Positions 27,694-38,825 of a stretch of DNA of 64,000 nt are shown here, in pieces. Location of the stretch: the NCBI RefSeq assembly GCF_001427785.1, contig NZ_LMHM01000011.1:83781-147780 (forward strand), in the 5' to 3' direction. Under the pieces are notes generated by a model that made no database searches, was not told the DNA's origin, and saw only the letters and a list, made by a program, of their open reading frames with translations. The stretch comes from Lysobacter sp. Root690. GTDB taxonomy: Bacteria > Pseudomonadota > Gammaproteobacteria > Xanthomonadales > Xanthomonadaceae. Position 1 is the stretch's first letter; every line of letters starts with the position of its first letter. Made by a program: the position numbers and the translations under genes.

Positions 27694-27774
27694 GGCTCTC
27701 CGCGTTTGTCCCGCGAGTACCGTGTCCCACCGTGTAAGTGCAAGGCCGGCGTTCCCTCCCCCATGCCGGCATTG

Positions 27775-27802
27775 GCCGGGTCCTGACGGGCCCGGCTTTT
27801 TT
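27775..27802 (+). terminator. Rho-independent terminator after azoR
   Basis: GCCGGGTCC at 27775-27783 pairs with GGGCCCGGC at 27788-27796 (one G-T pair, 4-base loop), followed by six Ts. Confidence 0.85.
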
Positions 27803-27947
27803 GTGAGCATCGATCCTGTCCGGGCCGATCCGGGCTTGCTGTGTCCCGCCCGGATTGCCGCGGGTGCGCTTGGACGTCTGTCAGCCTGGAGCGAATGTCC
27901 GCGAGGCTGATAACGTGTCGATCCGATCGCGCGGGGCCGGGTCAAAC

Positions 27948-28607
27948 ATGCACCGAATCGTGGGAACGCTACTGCTCGCCGGATTGACGCTGGCCGCTGG
28001 CGGCTGCGGCGCAGGAAACCTCCCGCCTGCCACCGGGCCTGTGGCGTCTCACGAGGCACAGCCACCCCCGCCTCCCGACACGGGGGACATCGCGCATTTC
28101 CACGGCTGCACGACGCTTCCGCGGCGCGAGCTGTCTGCTTACGAAGACTGCTTGGTCGGCCGATTGAAAAACCAGTGCACGCCGGCCGCGGATTGCGTCC
28201 TCACTTGCCTGGCGAGTCCGCACGGACACAGCGTGGGCGGCGGATGCGATCACGTCTGCTTCGACAATAACCTGCGGTTTCAGCGGAAAGATCGCCCCAC
28301 GGCGATGGACCAATGCCGAGAAGCGTCGTCAATCGCGCAAAACCCGGGCGCGGCACAGGAAGGAAGCGGCCCGGCAGAAGGCTTGATGACGCGCGAGCAG
28401 GCATTGCCGATCGCGCGCAAGGCCGCCACGGCCCACGGCTACGATCTCGAGCGCTACTCGCTCGATACGTTCGGTAACGAGCTATCGGAAGATGGCGGCG
28501 AATGGATGTTCGGCTTCCTTTGCAAACCTGTACCTCCGCCCGGCTGCATGTTCCTGGTCGTAGTGGACCGACGGACCGGAATCGCGGAGGTATTTCCGGG
28601 CGAGTGA
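27948..28607 (+). CDS. Hypothetical lipoprotein, cysteine-rich
   Basis: A 219-residue protein with a lipoprotein-type signal (MHRIVGTLLLAGLTLAAGGC; lipobox AGGC). A Pro-rich linker follows. The central part has about seven Cys (GCTTLPRR, NQCTPAADCVLTC, GGCDHVCFD), and the C-terminal ~55 residues (TREQALPIARKAATAHGYD to GIAEVFPGE) look like a small PepSY or NTF2-like domain. Function is not recognised. The ATG at 27948 fits the signal; an earlier in-frame ATG at 27855 does not. No partner genes are visible. Confidence 0.65.
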   Translation: MHRIVGTLLLAGLTLAAGGCGAGNLPPATGPVASHEAQPPPPPDTGDIAHFHGCTTLPRRELSAYEDCLVGRLKNQCTPAADCVLTCLASPHGHSVGGGCDHVCFDNNLRFQRKDRPTAMDQCREASSIAQNPGAAQEGSGPAEGLMTREQALPIARKAATAHGYDLERYSLDTFGNELSEDGGEWMFGFLCKPVPPPGCMFLVVVDRRTGIAEVFPGE

Positions 28608-28688
28608 ACATCGCCCGCCACCGTTTGTGCCGAAGGGTCGGCATCGGTGGTCCGGAAAGGATCTCCCGCCGCTACCACCTTCGCGCCA

Positions 28689-30047
<1,359 letters not shown>

Positions 30048-30152
30048 TCATGGTGACGCGGCGCGGACCCGCATCACGCGCGCTCGGCGCGGCGCGGCAT
30101 TTCGATGCAGAATGCGGAGCATCACGAATCAGATCCACGAGCAGCCGGCCCC

Positions 30153-30827
30153 ATGTCGACACCGTCACCCGCACCTCGCCGTTCCTTCAATTTCGCCGCC
30201 TGGCTGCCGTCGGGCAAGGCGTGGCTGTGGGTCGTGGGCGCATTCGCCATCGGCCTGGCCCTGTTCGCCTGGGTCTGGTCGAGCAACCGCAATCGCGGCG
30301 ATGGCTTCTATCGCAGCGGCGACACCCCGCCGACCAGCGCGCAACCGTTCTATGCGCCGCTGCCCGCGCCGGCCTCGGCCGATGGCGAGGGCGTGGCGCC
30401 GGCTCCGTCGCCGCAGCCCTCGCCCGCCACGGCCGGCGGCGAGCCGCAGGAAACCCCGCAATTGGTCGAAAACCCGAATCCGCCGGCGCCGCCGCAGAGC
30501 ATGCCGAGCGGCCCGCAGTCGCCGACCGCGCCGACCGCGGCCGCGGGTGCGCAGACCGCCGCGTCGCCGCTGCCGGGCAATCGGCCGCCGCAGTATCCGG
30601 CGGCCTCGCTGCGCCGCGGCGAAGGCGGCACGGTGCGCGTCCGCGTCGAGGTCAGCGAGCAAGGCGACGTCGACGGCGTGGACGTGGTCGAAGGCAGCGG
30701 CTCGCGCGCGCTCGATCGCGCGGCACTGAGCGCGGTGCGTTCGTGGCGCTTCAAGCCGGCGATGCGCGGCGGCCAACCGGTGGCGGGCGCGGTGATCGTG
30801 CCGATTACGTTCAATCCGAATCAGTGA
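30153..30827 (+). CDS. TonB-family C-terminal domain protein (first of two)
   Basis: A 224-residue protein with one N-terminal membrane helix (WLWVVGAFAIGLALFAWVW), a long Pro/Ala-rich periplasmic linker and a TonB C-terminal domain (PPQYPAASLRRGEGGTVRVR to SWRFKPAM). The domain contacts TonB-dependent receptors or related partners. A similar gene follows at 31071, and the two share the PAASLRRGEGGTV-type segment, suggesting duplication. No exbB or exbD is nearby, so energy-transduction partners must be elsewhere, if used at all. Confidence 0.85.
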   Translation: MSTPSPAPRRSFNFAAWLPSGKAWLWVVGAFAIGLALFAWVWSSNRNRGDGFYRSGDTPPTSAQPFYAPLPAPASADGEGVAPAPSPQPSPATAGGEPQETPQLVENPNPPAPPQSMPSGPQSPTAPTAAAGAQTAASPLPGNRPPQYPAASLRRGEGGTVRVRVEVSEQGDVDGVDVVEGSGSRALDRAALSAVRSWRFKPAMRGGQPVAGAVIVPITFNPNQ

Positions 30828-30832
30828 GGCTG

Positions 30833-30870
30833 GGGACGGGAGTCGGGAATTGGGAATTGGGAATCGGAGA
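30833..30870. repeat. Short G-rich tandem repeat
   Basis: A run of GGGAGTCGG and GGGAATTGG words lies just after the first TonB gene. The same word family recurs at 41083-41137. It is a dispersed low-complexity element in this chromosome. Confidence 0.6.
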
Positions 30871-31070
30871 AGCAGTCCGTCCTTGTCTCGATGCCGGCCG
30901 CTGCGATTTTTTTCGGTGGCGAAGCGATGCATCGCGGATCGCGAGTGACTGTGCCTGAGCCTGTCGCGCGACTGAACCGCATGCACGCGTTGTTCACCAC
31001 CCGCTAACGACGCCGCTAAGAAGCTCGGCCTCCGATCCCATCCCCCGGGGGCGGTCAGAAGGAGGCCGAC

Positions 31071-31679
31071 ATGAGCACCACATCACATTCCATCGATCCC
31101 AACGCGCCCGATCGCGACACGCCGCCGGCCCCTGAAGCGGCCGCGATCCACGCCGCGCCCAGCCGCACCGGCCTGTGGCTGCTGATGATCCTGCTCGGCG
31201 CGACCTTCCTAGGTTGGTATCTGTACGGCAAGCGCGCGCCGGTCGCGCCGCCCGCGCCGTTGCCGCCGATCGTGGCGCTGCCGCCGCTGGATCGCGGCGC
31301 GAACGATGCGGGCGCGATCGCCAATGCCGCGAACACGGCGAACAAGCCCAGCGCCGCCAAGCCCGCGCCGAGCACCAAGACGGTCGCGGCCAAGCCGCGC
31401 GCGACCCAGGCCCGCCCGATCGCTAATCGCAGCCCGGAACCGCGTTATCCGGCCGCGGCGCTGCGTCGCGGCGAAGGCGGCACGGTGGTGCTGCGGGTGA
31501 ACGTCGGCGCGGACGGCGTGCCCGACGATATCGCGGTCAGCCGCCGCAGCGGTTCGCGCGATCTCGACCGCGCCGCGATGACCGCGGTGCGCGACTGGCG
31601 CTTCAAGCCGGCCACGCGTAATGGTCGCGAAGTGGCCTCGGTGGTGGAGCAGCCGGTGGAGTTTCGTCCGCTTCAATAA
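31071..31679 (+). CDS. TonB-family C-terminal domain protein (second of two)
   Basis: A 202-residue protein with a membrane helix at residues ~32-48 (TGLWLLMILLGATFLGWYLYG), an Ala/Lys/Pro-rich linker and a TonB C-terminal domain (PRYPAAALRRGEGGTVVLRV to DWRFKPATRNGREVAS). It has a strong AAGGAGG site. It is paralogous to the gene at 30153; the sequence between them includes the short G-rich repeat, so each may have its own promoter. Its receptor partner is unknown. Confidence 0.87.
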   Translation: MSTTSHSIDPNAPDRDTPPAPEAAAIHAAPSRTGLWLLMILLGATFLGWYLYGKRAPVAPPAPLPPIVALPPLDRGANDAGAIANAANTANKPSAAKPAPSTKTVAAKPRATQARPIANRSPEPRYPAAALRRGEGGTVVLRVNVGADGVPDDIAVSRRSGSRDLDRAAMTAVRDWRFKPATRNGREVASVVEQPVEFRPLQ

Positions 31680-31801
31680 GCATCGTGACAGCAAGCCGGG
31701 ATAAGCGGCCATGAGGGCGAAACGCGGATCGACGCCCATGGCGTGGCGAAACGCTCCACCCGGCTCGGGGTCGGTACCAACTCGATGCCAAGCAACTGAA
31801 T

Positions 31802-31835
31802 GAATAACGGCGGCCTGCGAGGGCCGCCGTTATTC
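31802..31835. terminator. Perfect 14-base-pair hairpin after the second TonB gene
   Basis: GAATAACGGCGGCC at 31802-31815 pairs with GGCCGCCGTTATTC at 31822-31835 around a 6-base loop. The AT-rich base of the stem and its position make it a likely bidirectional terminator. Confidence 0.6.
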
Positions 31836-31978
31836 GTTGGACCACCAGGCGCGTCGTCTTCGACAACCGGCGACGAATGGCATCTGGTTGAAGCTCCTTC
31901 CATGAGATATCGCGGCTTCGTGGCACCGTGGCATTGGCACGCCATCGGCTGCACGCCGATCCGCACTGATTCGAAACC

Positions 31979-32566
31979 ATGAGCGTGGCGGCCGCGGCCG
32001 AACGGATCGGTAAACCGCCGTCGTGCGGTTGCGACATGACGATCGTCGAGCGAGCATCGCGATGGTTCGGCTATGACTGGGACGTCTTGTCTCAATCTCC
32101 ACGGCGTGCAATCGTTTTTCGAACACACCCGCGCGGAAGCACGCTCTTGTCCGTCAGCGCCTACATCGTCATCGAGTTCGCCGATCCCATCGCGATTCGC
32201 AAGCACAGATCGCCCGACTATCCGCGCACGATGTCGCTCGACTTGTCGTACTGCGGATTCACCCTGCCCGGCGGCGCCTTGGGTCTTATCGATCGCTACC
32301 ACTTGCCGCGGGTGTCCCCGCCTCACGCGCTGCTGGACTGGTCCAGGCGCATCAGTGAGGCGGAGTATCTGGAACTGGTCGGACCGCCGGATCTTGACGC
32401 TCTGGCGGCGAAGCATCGAGGTCTGCGTTTCTACCTCGACTGGCGCAAGGAGCCAGGGCACGAAGATGACTATGGCCAGGTCGGGAACGTGTTCGCGCTG
32501 ATCGAGGAATTTCGCTACGGCAATCGAGCGTTGGCGTACACGCTGACCGTTTCGGACATGGGCTGA
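31979..32566 (+). CDS. Hypothetical protein
   Basis: A 195-residue reading frame with no family that I recognise. The segments LSVSAYIVIEFADP and LDWRKEPGHEDDYGQVGN look like a folded cytosolic protein. The opposite strand also has a long frame, but its composition is like a shadow. Start is uncertain: an ATG at 32036 (MTIVERASRWFGYDW) may be the true one, because the first 19 residues are atypical. It stands alone between two hairpins and may be a horizontally acquired small gene. Confidence 0.5.
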   Translation: MSVAAAAERIGKPPSCGCDMTIVERASRWFGYDWDVLSQSPRRAIVFRTHPRGSTLLSVSAYIVIEFADPIAIRKHRSPDYPRTMSLDLSYCGFTLPGGALGLIDRYHLPRVSPPHALLDWSRRISEAEYLELVGPPDLDALAAKHRGLRFYLDWRKEPGHEDDYGQVGNVFALIEEFRYGNRALAYTLTVSDMG

Positions 32567-32770
32567 GCCGCGGCCACGCAGATTGACGACGGCGAAACGC
32601 GAGGTCTTGTGCTCACGCTGCGTTGCATCCGGATTGCGAAAGTCCCTTCCTTGTCACGGACGCAACGCTTCGGCTGCTCCGTGATCTGCAACATACGCGT
32701 CGAAACTCAAGCCCCACCACGAAGGCATCGCGGCTTCCAGACGGCTTGAAGGCTCCCGGACTCACGGACC

Positions 32771-32805
32771 GCAAAACAACGACGGCGGCTCCAGGCCGCC
32801 GTCGT
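32771..32805 (-). terminator. Rho-independent terminator after aroA
   Basis: Read on the minus strand, ACGACGGCGGC (32805-32795) and GCCGCCGTCGT (32789-32779) form an 11-base stem with a 5-base loop, followed by TGTTTTG. It starts about 24 bases after the aroA stop and ends the serC-pheA-hisC-aroA operon. Confidence 0.75.
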
Positions 32806-32828
32806 ATCACTGCATCCGGCAATACGGC

Positions 32829-34175
32829 TTACCGCGCCGCGTCGACCCGCATCCCCGCCTTCGCCGCCAAGGCCTCGAAGCCCGGGAACGAAGTCGCGAC
32901 ATTGGCCACGTCGCCGATACGGACCTCGCCGCTCGCCAGTTGCGCGGCGATCGCGAAACTCATCGCGATGCGATGGTCGCCATGGCTGTCGATCTCGCCG
33001 CCATGCAGGGCGCCGCCGTCGATGATCGCGCCGTCGGGGGTTTCCTCGATCGTCGCGCCGAGCGCGCGCAGGCCCGTGGCCATGCTCGCGATGCGATCGG
33101 ACTCCTTGACCCGCAGCTCGGCCGCGCCGCGAATGACGGTGCGGCCCCGCGCCACCGCGGCGGCGACGAACAACGCCGGGAATTCGTCGATCATGTCCGG
33201 CACCAGGGCCTCGGGCACTTCGACACCCTGCAGCGGCGCGTAACGCACGCGCAGATCGGCGACGGGTTCGCCGCCCTCGGCGCGTGGATTTTCCTCGACG
33301 ATATCCGCGCCCATCAGCCGCAGCGCCGACAACAGTCCGGTGCGGCGCGGATTCATGCCGACGGCTTCGAGTATCAGCTCCGAACCCGGCACCACGCTCG
33401 CGGCCACCAGGAAGAACGCAGCCGAGGAGAAATCCGCCGGCACCGCGACATCGGCCGCGCGCAGCACGTGACCGCCGCTGAGCTTGGCGTAACCCGGCGA
33501 GAATTCGATCGGCCAGGCGAACGCGGCGAGCATGCGCTCGGTGTAGTCGCGGGTCGGATGCGGCTCGTGGACGACGGTGTCGCCCTGCGCGTATAGGCCG
33601 GCCAGCAGCAGCGCCGACTTCACCTGCGCACTGGCGACCGGCAAGGTGTATTCGATCCCGGTCAACGCGCGGCCGCCGCGAATGCGCAACGGCGGCAAGC
33701 CGCCTTCGTCGGTGTCGATCTGCGCGCCCATCGCCGCGAGCGGCTCGGTGACACGACGCATCGGCCGCTTCGACAAAGACGCATCGCCGATCAACACGCT
33801 GTCGAAGGCCTGCCCCGCCAGCGCGCCGGCGAGCAGACGCATGCCGGTGCCGGCGTTGCCGCAATCCAGCGGTTCGGCGATGCCGCGCAGGCCGTGCAGG
33901 CCAACGCCGTGGACGATGCGTTCGCTCGCGCTCGGCGTTTCGATGCGCACGCCCAGGCGTTCGAACACGCGCGCGGTGGCACGAGTGTCCTCGCCTTCGA
34001 GAAAACCGGTGACTCGGGTGACGCCCTCGGCCAGGGCGCCGAGCATGACCGCGCGATGCGACACCGACTTGTCACCGGGCACGCGCAGCGAGCCGCGCAG
34101 CGGCGTGCCGGTGCCGGCGATCCAGGCTTGTTGCTCTTGAGTTTGCGTGTGCTGCGTATCCGCCGAAACACTCAT
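32829..34175 (-). CDS. aroA: 3-phosphoshikimate 1-carboxyvinyltransferase (EPSP synthase)
   Basis: A 448-residue enzyme that joins shikimate-3-phosphate and phosphoenolpyruvate in chorismate synthesis. Signatures are PGDKSVSHRAVMLGALAEG near the N-terminus, GNAGTGMRLLAGAL, and the KESDR segment. The fold repeats six beta-alpha units over the normal family length. The ATG at 34175 overlaps the hisC stop as ATGA, coupling translation. It is the last gene of the serC-pheA-hisC-aroA operon. An extra ~20 residues precede the core. Confidence 0.97.
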   Translation of the reverse strand: MSVSADTQHTQTQEQQAWIAGTGTPLRGSLRVPGDKSVSHRAVMLGALAEGVTRVTGFLEGEDTRATARVFERLGVRIETPSASERIVHGVGLHGLRGIAEPLDCGNAGTGMRLLAGALAGQAFDSVLIGDASLSKRPMRRVTEPLAAMGAQIDTDEGGLPPLRIRGGRALTGIEYTLPVASAQVKSALLLAGLYAQGDTVVHEPHPTRDYTERMLAAFAWPIEFSPGYAKLSGGHVLRAADVAVPADFSSAAFFLVAASVVPGSELILEAVGMNPRRTGLLSALRLMGADIVEENPRAEGGEPVADLRVRYAPLQGVEVPEALVPDMIDEFPALFVAAAVARGRTVIRGAAELRVKESDRIASMATGLRALGATIEETPDGAIIDGGALHGGEIDSHGDHRIAMSFAIAAQLASGEVRIGDVANVATSFPGFEALAAKAGMRVDAAR

Positions 34176-35347
34176 GCCAACACCCGATCCAGTGCGCTCA
34201 GCAGACGACGGTTGTCATCGGGCGAACCGACGCTGATGCGCAGGCAATCGGGCAAGCCGTAGCCGCCCATCGGCCGCAGGATCACGCCGAGTTCGACCAG
34301 GGCCGCCTCGATCTGCGGCGTGCGCGCGCCGAATTCGACCAGCACGAAATTGGTCTGCGACGGAAACACCCGCAGCCCACCCCGCGTCAGCGCATCGGCC
34401 AGGGCCGAACGTTGCTCGGCATTGCGCGCGCAAGCCCAGTCGAGATGCGCGACATCGCCGAGCGCGGCCTCGCACGCGGCCAGCGCCGGGCCGTTGACGT
34501 TGAAACTTTCGCGCGCGCGATCCATCACCGCGATCAGGCCCGGCTGCGCGATCAGATAACCGACCCGCAAGCCGGCCAGCCCGTAAGCCTTGCTGAAAGT
34601 GCGGGTGACGGCGAGATTGCGGTAGCGATCGAGCAAGGACACCGCGCTGGCGTAATCGGGCGCGTCGGCCATTTCGGCATAGGCTTCGTCCATCACCACG
34701 ATCACCTGCGGCGGGACGCGCTCGAGGAACGCGATCATCGCCTCGCGGCCGAACCAGGTGCCGGTGGGGTTGTTCGGATTGGCCAGATACACCAATCGCG
34801 TCTGCGGGCCGATCGCCGCGGCGATCGCATCGAGATCGTGGCCGCAGGGCATCGCCGCATCGCGCGGCAGCGCCTCGACCACGCGCATGGTCGCGCCGGC
34901 GCATTGCGTCGCCAGGGCGAACACCGCGAAACCGTAGCGCGAGAACACCACCTCGTCGCCGGGACCGGCGAACACCTGCGCCAGTTGCATCAGCAGTTCG
35001 TGCGAACCGTTGCCGAGCTGCAGTTGCGAAACGTCCACGCCGTGCCGCGTCGCCAGCGCGCGCTTGAGGTCGGCGCCGAGCGGATCGGGATAACGGTGCA
35101 GCGCATGCAGCGATTCGAGGATCGCCTGGCGCGCGGCCGGCGACGGGCCGTATGGGTTTTCGTTGGAACCCAGTTCGGCGAGATTCGCCTCGCCGAAACG
35201 GCGCCGCAACGCGACCAGATCGTGACCCGGGTCGTAGGCCTTCAAGCGTTGCACGCCGGGCTGCGCGCGCGCGGCGAACCAGGCTTCGTCGAAAGCCGGA
35301 GTCGATGCCGACTCCGGCTGCTGCGATTGCGCGGCCGCCTGACTCAT
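34172..35347 (-). CDS. hisC: Histidinol-phosphate / aromatic aminotransferase (HisC family)
   Basis: A 391-residue PLP-dependent aminotransferase of fold type I. The PLP Lys is in TRTFSKAYGLAGLRVGY, and YLANPNNPTGTW and VVMDEAYAEM are family landmarks. HisC-like enzymes in an aromatic operon often act on phenylpyruvate or prephenate as well as imidazoleacetol-phosphate. Because it lies between pheA and aroA, that role is likely here but not proven. Its start overlaps the pheA stop by four bases, as does the aroA start its own stop. Confidence 0.92.
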   Translation of the reverse strand: MSQAAAQSQQPESASTPAFDEAWFAARAQPGVQRLKAYDPGHDLVALRRRFGEANLAELGSNENPYGPSPAARQAILESLHALHRYPDPLGADLKRALATRHGVDVSQLQLGNGSHELLMQLAQVFAGPGDEVVFSRYGFAVFALATQCAGATMRVVEALPRDAAMPCGHDLDAIAAAIGPQTRLVYLANPNNPTGTWFGREAMIAFLERVPPQVIVVMDEAYAEMADAPDYASAVSLLDRYRNLAVTRTFSKAYGLAGLRVGYLIAQPGLIAVMDRARESFNVNGPALAACEAALGDVAHLDWACARNAEQRSALADALTRGGLRVFPSQTNFVLVEFGARTPQIEAALVELGVILRPMGGYGLPDCLRISVGSPDDNRRLLSALDRVLA

Positions 35348-36558
35348 GCGATCGCCACCGGGTAGGAACCGAGCACCTTCACTTCATGCGCGAGGTCCTG
35401 CAGTTCGTCGAGCGCTTCGCGCATCGCCGGTTCCTGCACATGGCCGCCGATATCGACGAAGAACGCGTACTGCCAGCGGCCGGTATGGCCCGGACGCGAT
35501 TCGATCCGGTTCATGCTCAGGCCGCGCTTGGCGAACGGCGACAGCACGTTGTACAGCGCGCCCGGCTCGTCCTTGATGAAGATCAGCAGCGAGGTGCGGT
35601 CGTTGCCCGAGGGCGTGAACAGCTCGCGGCCGATCACCAAGAATCGCGTCGTATTGTCCGGACGATCCTCGATCGGACCGGCGACCGTACGCAGCCCGTA
35701 CACATTGCCCGCGCTCGCCCCGGCGATCGCCGCCGCATCGTCGGCATTGCGCGCGCGACGCGCCGCTTCGGCGTTGCTCGACACCGCGATCTTCTCGGCC
35801 TTCGGCAGGTATTCGCGCAACCACGCCTTGCATTGTGCGAACGATTGCGGATGCGAATAGACCCGCTCGATGTCCTCGATCCGGCCGCTGCGCGACAGCA
35901 GATGCTGATGCACGCGCAGTTCGACTTCGCCGCTGATCTTGAGCTTGGAGGTCAGGAACATGTCGAGCGTGGACTGGATCGTGCCCTGGGTCGAATTCTC
36001 GACCGGGACCACGCCGAAATCGGCGTTGCCGGCTTCGACTTCCTGGAACACTTCCTCGATGCTCGCCAGCGGCAGGCCGTGGATCGAATGGCCGAAGTGC
36101 TTGAACACCGCCTGCTGCGAATGGGTGCCTTCCGGGCCGAGGAAGCCGATCTTCAGCGGCTCCTGCTGGGCCAGGCAGGCCGACATGATTTCGCGGAACA
36201 GCCGCACCAGCACTTCGTCGTGCAGCGGGCCGTCGTTGCGGTCGACCACCCGGCGCAGCACCTGCGCTTCGCGTTCGGGACGGTAGTAATCCACCGCCGC
36301 GGCGAGCTTGCCCTTGGCCTTGCCGACCTGATTGGCGAACTGCGCGCGCTCACCGATCAACTGCTGGATATGCAGGTCGATGCCGTCGATGCGTTCGCGC
36401 AAGGTGGCCAGGTCGGGAGCGGCCGCGATGGGCGCGGCGTCCTCGACCTTGGCGGCCTTGGATTTGCCGGCGGCCTTCTTGTCGGTCGCGCTCTTGGAAG
36501 CGGCGACGGGTTTCTGCTTGCCGGGCTTGGCCGGCTTCTTCGTATCTTTGCTGGCCAT
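35344..36558 (-). CDS. pheA: Bifunctional chorismate mutase / prephenate dehydratase (P-protein)
   Basis: A 404-residue P-protein. Residues ~1-50 form a Lys/Ala-rich extension. Residues ~50-135 are an AroQ-type chorismate mutase (LRERIDGIDLHIQQLIGERA). The prephenate dehydratase domain follows (IGFLGPEGTHSQQA, NTTRFLVIG). The C-terminal ACT domain (residues ~310-404) contains GALYNVLSPF and ESRPG, the site of phenylalanine feedback. It makes phenylpyruvate from chorismate. It is encoded between serC and hisC; the serC start is just upstream. Confidence 0.97.
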   Translation of the reverse strand: MASKDTKKPAKPGKQKPVAASKSATDKKAAGKSKAAKVEDAAPIAAAPDLATLRERIDGIDLHIQQLIGERAQFANQVGKAKGKLAAAVDYYRPEREAQVLRRVVDRNDGPLHDEVLVRLFREIMSACLAQQEPLKIGFLGPEGTHSQQAVFKHFGHSIHGLPLASIEEVFQEVEAGNADFGVVPVENSTQGTIQSTLDMFLTSKLKISGEVELRVHQHLLSRSGRIEDIERVYSHPQSFAQCKAWLREYLPKAEKIAVSSNAEAARRARNADDAAAIAGASAGNVYGLRTVAGPIEDRPDNTTRFLVIGRELFTPSGNDRTSLLIFIKDEPGALYNVLSPFAKRGLSMNRIESRPGHTGRWQYAFFVDIGGHVQEPAMREALDELQDLAHEVKVLGSYPVAIA

Positions 36559-36559
36559 C

Positions 36560-37645
36560 TCAACCGTGCCGTTGTTGGAAGTCTTGCATGAAGGACGCCA
36601 ACGCCTGCACGCCGGCTTCCGGCATCGCGTTGTAGATCGAAGCGCGCATGCCGCCCAGCGCGCGATGGCCCTTGAGCGAGATCAGCCCGGCCGCTTCGGC
36701 TTCCTTGAGGAACGGCTTGTCGAGCGCTTCGTCCTTGAGGAAGAACGGCACGTTCATGCGCGAGCGCGCGGCCACCACGACTTCATTGCGATAGAAACCG
36801 CCGGAGTTGTCGATCACGCCGTACAGCAGCGCCGACTTGCGCGCGTTGCGCTTGGCGAATTCCTCGACGCCGCCTTCGGCCAGCATCCACTTGAACACCA
36901 GTCCGGCCAGATACCAGTTGTAGGTCGGCGGCGTGTTGAGCATCGACTCGCCCTTGACGTGGGCGCGGTAGTCGAAGATTTCCGCGCGCGGCTGGCCGGC
37001 GCGTTCGAGCAGTTCGCGCTTGACGATGACCACGCTGACGCCGACCGGGCCGAGGTTCTTCTGCGCGCCGGCATAGATCACGCCAAATTTCGAAACGTCC
37101 AGCGGCTCGGACACGATCGAGGAGCTGAAGTCGGCGACCAGCGGAACATCGCCGACATCGGGAATATCGCGGAACTCGACGCCGTGGATGGTTTCGTTGG
37201 CGGTGTAGTGGACATAGGCCGCGTCCTTGGACAGATTCCAGGTGTCGCGCGCGGGAATGTCGCGGAAGCCGCCGGGTTCGCCGTTGGCGGCCACGTTCGC
37301 GTTGACGTAAGGCTTGACCTGCTTCAATGCGGTCTTGCCCCAGTGGCCGCTGACGATGTAGTCGACGGTCTGGCCGGGGTCGGCGAAGTTCAGCGCGATC
37401 AGCGCCTGCTGCGCGGTCGCGCCGCCTTGCAGGAACAGCACCGCGTAATCGTCCGGGATCGACATCAGCGTGCGCAGGTTGCGCTCGGCCTCGGCGGCGA
37501 CCTGGATGAACTCCGGGCCGCGGTGGCTGAGTTCGACGATCGAGGCCCCGGCGTTGTTCCACTCCAACAGTTCCGACTGCGCCTGCAGCAAGACCGATTC
37601 GGGCAGGGTCGCGGGACCGGCACTAAAGTTGAAGGCGCGGGACAT
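36560..37645 (-). CDS. serC: Phosphoserine aminotransferase
   Basis: A 361-residue class V aminotransferase that makes phosphoserine (and the pyridoxal precursor) from 3-phosphohydroxypyruvate. It begins [19 protein letters not shown], the standard SerC start. The PLP Lys lies in [18 protein letters not shown]. The ATG at 37645 is preceded by a GGAGCC site. An upstream in-frame ATG at 37696 lacks homology. It is the first gene of the serC-pheA-hisC-aroA operon, linking serine and aromatic amino-acid synthesis. Confidence 0.97.
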   Translation of the reverse strand: MSRAFNFSAGPATLPESVLLQAQSELLEWNNAGASIVELSHRGPEFIQVAAEAERNLRTLMSIPDDYAVLFLQGGATAQQALIALNFADPGQTVDYIVSGHWGKTALKQVKPYVNANVAANGEPGGFRDIPARDTWNLSKDAAYVHYTANETIHGVEFRDIPDVGDVPLVADFSSSIVSEPLDVSKFGVIYAGAQKNLGPVGVSVVIVKRELLERAGQPRAEIFDYRAHVKGESMLNTPPTYNWYLAGLVFKWMLAEGGVEEFAKRNARKSALLYGVIDNSGGFYRNEVVVAARSRMNVPFFLKDEALDKPFLKEAEAAGLISLKGHRALGGMRASIYNAMPEAGVQALASFMQDFQQRHG

Positions 37646-37852
37646 CGGGAGGCTCCGGGGTGTGGGGTGGACCCCAAGTATGCCGCAGTGCAACACCGTG
37701 TGTACCTGTCGTTACTCGCGCAACTTTTACCCCGGCAGCTGCCTCTATATGGGCATGCGGTCTCGTATTGCTGAATGCATTGCCCGCTCCAGAAGTCCCG
37801 CTGTGCTAAGTCCGTCCGCGAACCCGCTCGTCCCCCGCTCCGGAGCCGTCCC

Positions 37853-38824
37853 ATGTCGCTGCGCCAAGTGCTCAACCTTCCCGCTTCCGAAATCACCGAC
37901 GAGGCGGTCTACCGCGACCGCCGCCGCCTGCTGACCGCGCTGGCCCTGGCGCCGGCGCTGAGCCTGTCCGGCTGCGCCGAGGCCGAGGCCCCGCCGCCGC
38001 CGGCCGGCAAGCCGGTCAGCCCCGAGCAGGCCAAGGCCGGGTTTCGCACCGACGAAGTGCTCACCCGCTTCGAGGACGTCTCCAGTTACAACAACTTCTA
38101 CGAATTCGGCACCAACAAGGGCGACCCCTCGGCCGCGGCCAAGACCTTGCGCACCAGTCCGTGGACGGTCGCGGTCGGCGGCGCCTGCGCCAAGCCCGGC
38201 AAACTCTCGCTGGAGGACCTGATCAAGGGCCTGACCCCGCAGGAGCGCATCTACCGGCTGCGCTGCGTGGAGGGCTGGTCGATGGTGATCCCGTGGCTCG
38301 GCGTGCCGCTGGCCGACGTGCTCAAGCGTTTCGAACCGACCTCCAAGGCCAAGTACGTCGCCTTCACCACCCTGGCCGATCGCAAGCAGATGCCCGGCAT
38401 CGCCTACGACTCGATCAACTGGCCCTATCGCGAGGGCTTGCGCATCGACGAGGCGATGCACCCGCTGACCCTGCTCGCGACCGGCCTGTACGGCAAATCG
38501 CTGCCGCAGCAGAACGGCGCGCCGCTGCGGCTGGTGGTGCCGTGGAAATACGGCTTCAAGAGCATCAAGTCGATCATCGCGATCACCTTCGTCGAGTCGA
38601 TGCCGGTGACCAGCTGGAACCAGCTGCAGCCCAGCGAATACGGCTTCTTTTCCAACGTGAACCCCAACGTCGATCACCCGCGCTGGAGCCAGAAGACCGA
38701 GCGCCGCATCGCCGGCACCGGCAGCAAGTTGTTCGCCGACCGCATCGCGACCCGGCTGTACAACGGCTACGCCGATCAGGTCGCCGGGCTGTATACCGGC
38801 ATGAACCTCAAGACCTGGTTCTGA
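37853..38824 (+). CDS. msrP: Protein-methionine-sulfoxide reductase catalytic subunit MsrP
   Basis: A 323-residue periplasmic molybdoenzyme that reduces oxidised methionines in envelope proteins. A Tat-type signal follows the N-terminus ([16 protein letters not shown]), and the molybdopterin Cys lies in [17 protein letters not shown]. The sequence has the family length. The ATG at 37853 ([17 protein letters not shown]) gives the conserved start; an earlier ATG does not. It lies one base upstream of msrQ, the haem subunit that supplies electrons. Confidence 0.95.
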   Translation: MSLRQVLNLPASEITDEAVYRDRRRLLTALALAPALSLSGCAEAEAPPPPAGKPVSPEQAKAGFRTDEVLTRFEDVSSYNNFYEFGTNKGDPSAAAKTLRTSPWTVAVGGACAKPGKLSLEDLIKGLTPQERIYRLRCVEGWSMVIPWLGVPLADVLKRFEPTSKAKYVAFTTLADRKQMPGIAYDSINWPYREGLRIDEAMHPLTLLATGLYGKSLPQQNGAPLRLVVPWKYGFKSIKSIIAITFVESMPVTSWNQLQPSEYGFFSNVNPNVDHPRWSQKTERRIAGTGSKLFADRIATRLYNGYADQVAGLYTGMNLKTWF

Positions 38825-38825
38825 G

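Noticed and set aside
31673-32461. 262-codon minus-strand frame opposite the hypothetical gene
   Set aside because: No recognisable motif, and its composition is that of an antisense shadow. The plus-strand frame is more protein-like.
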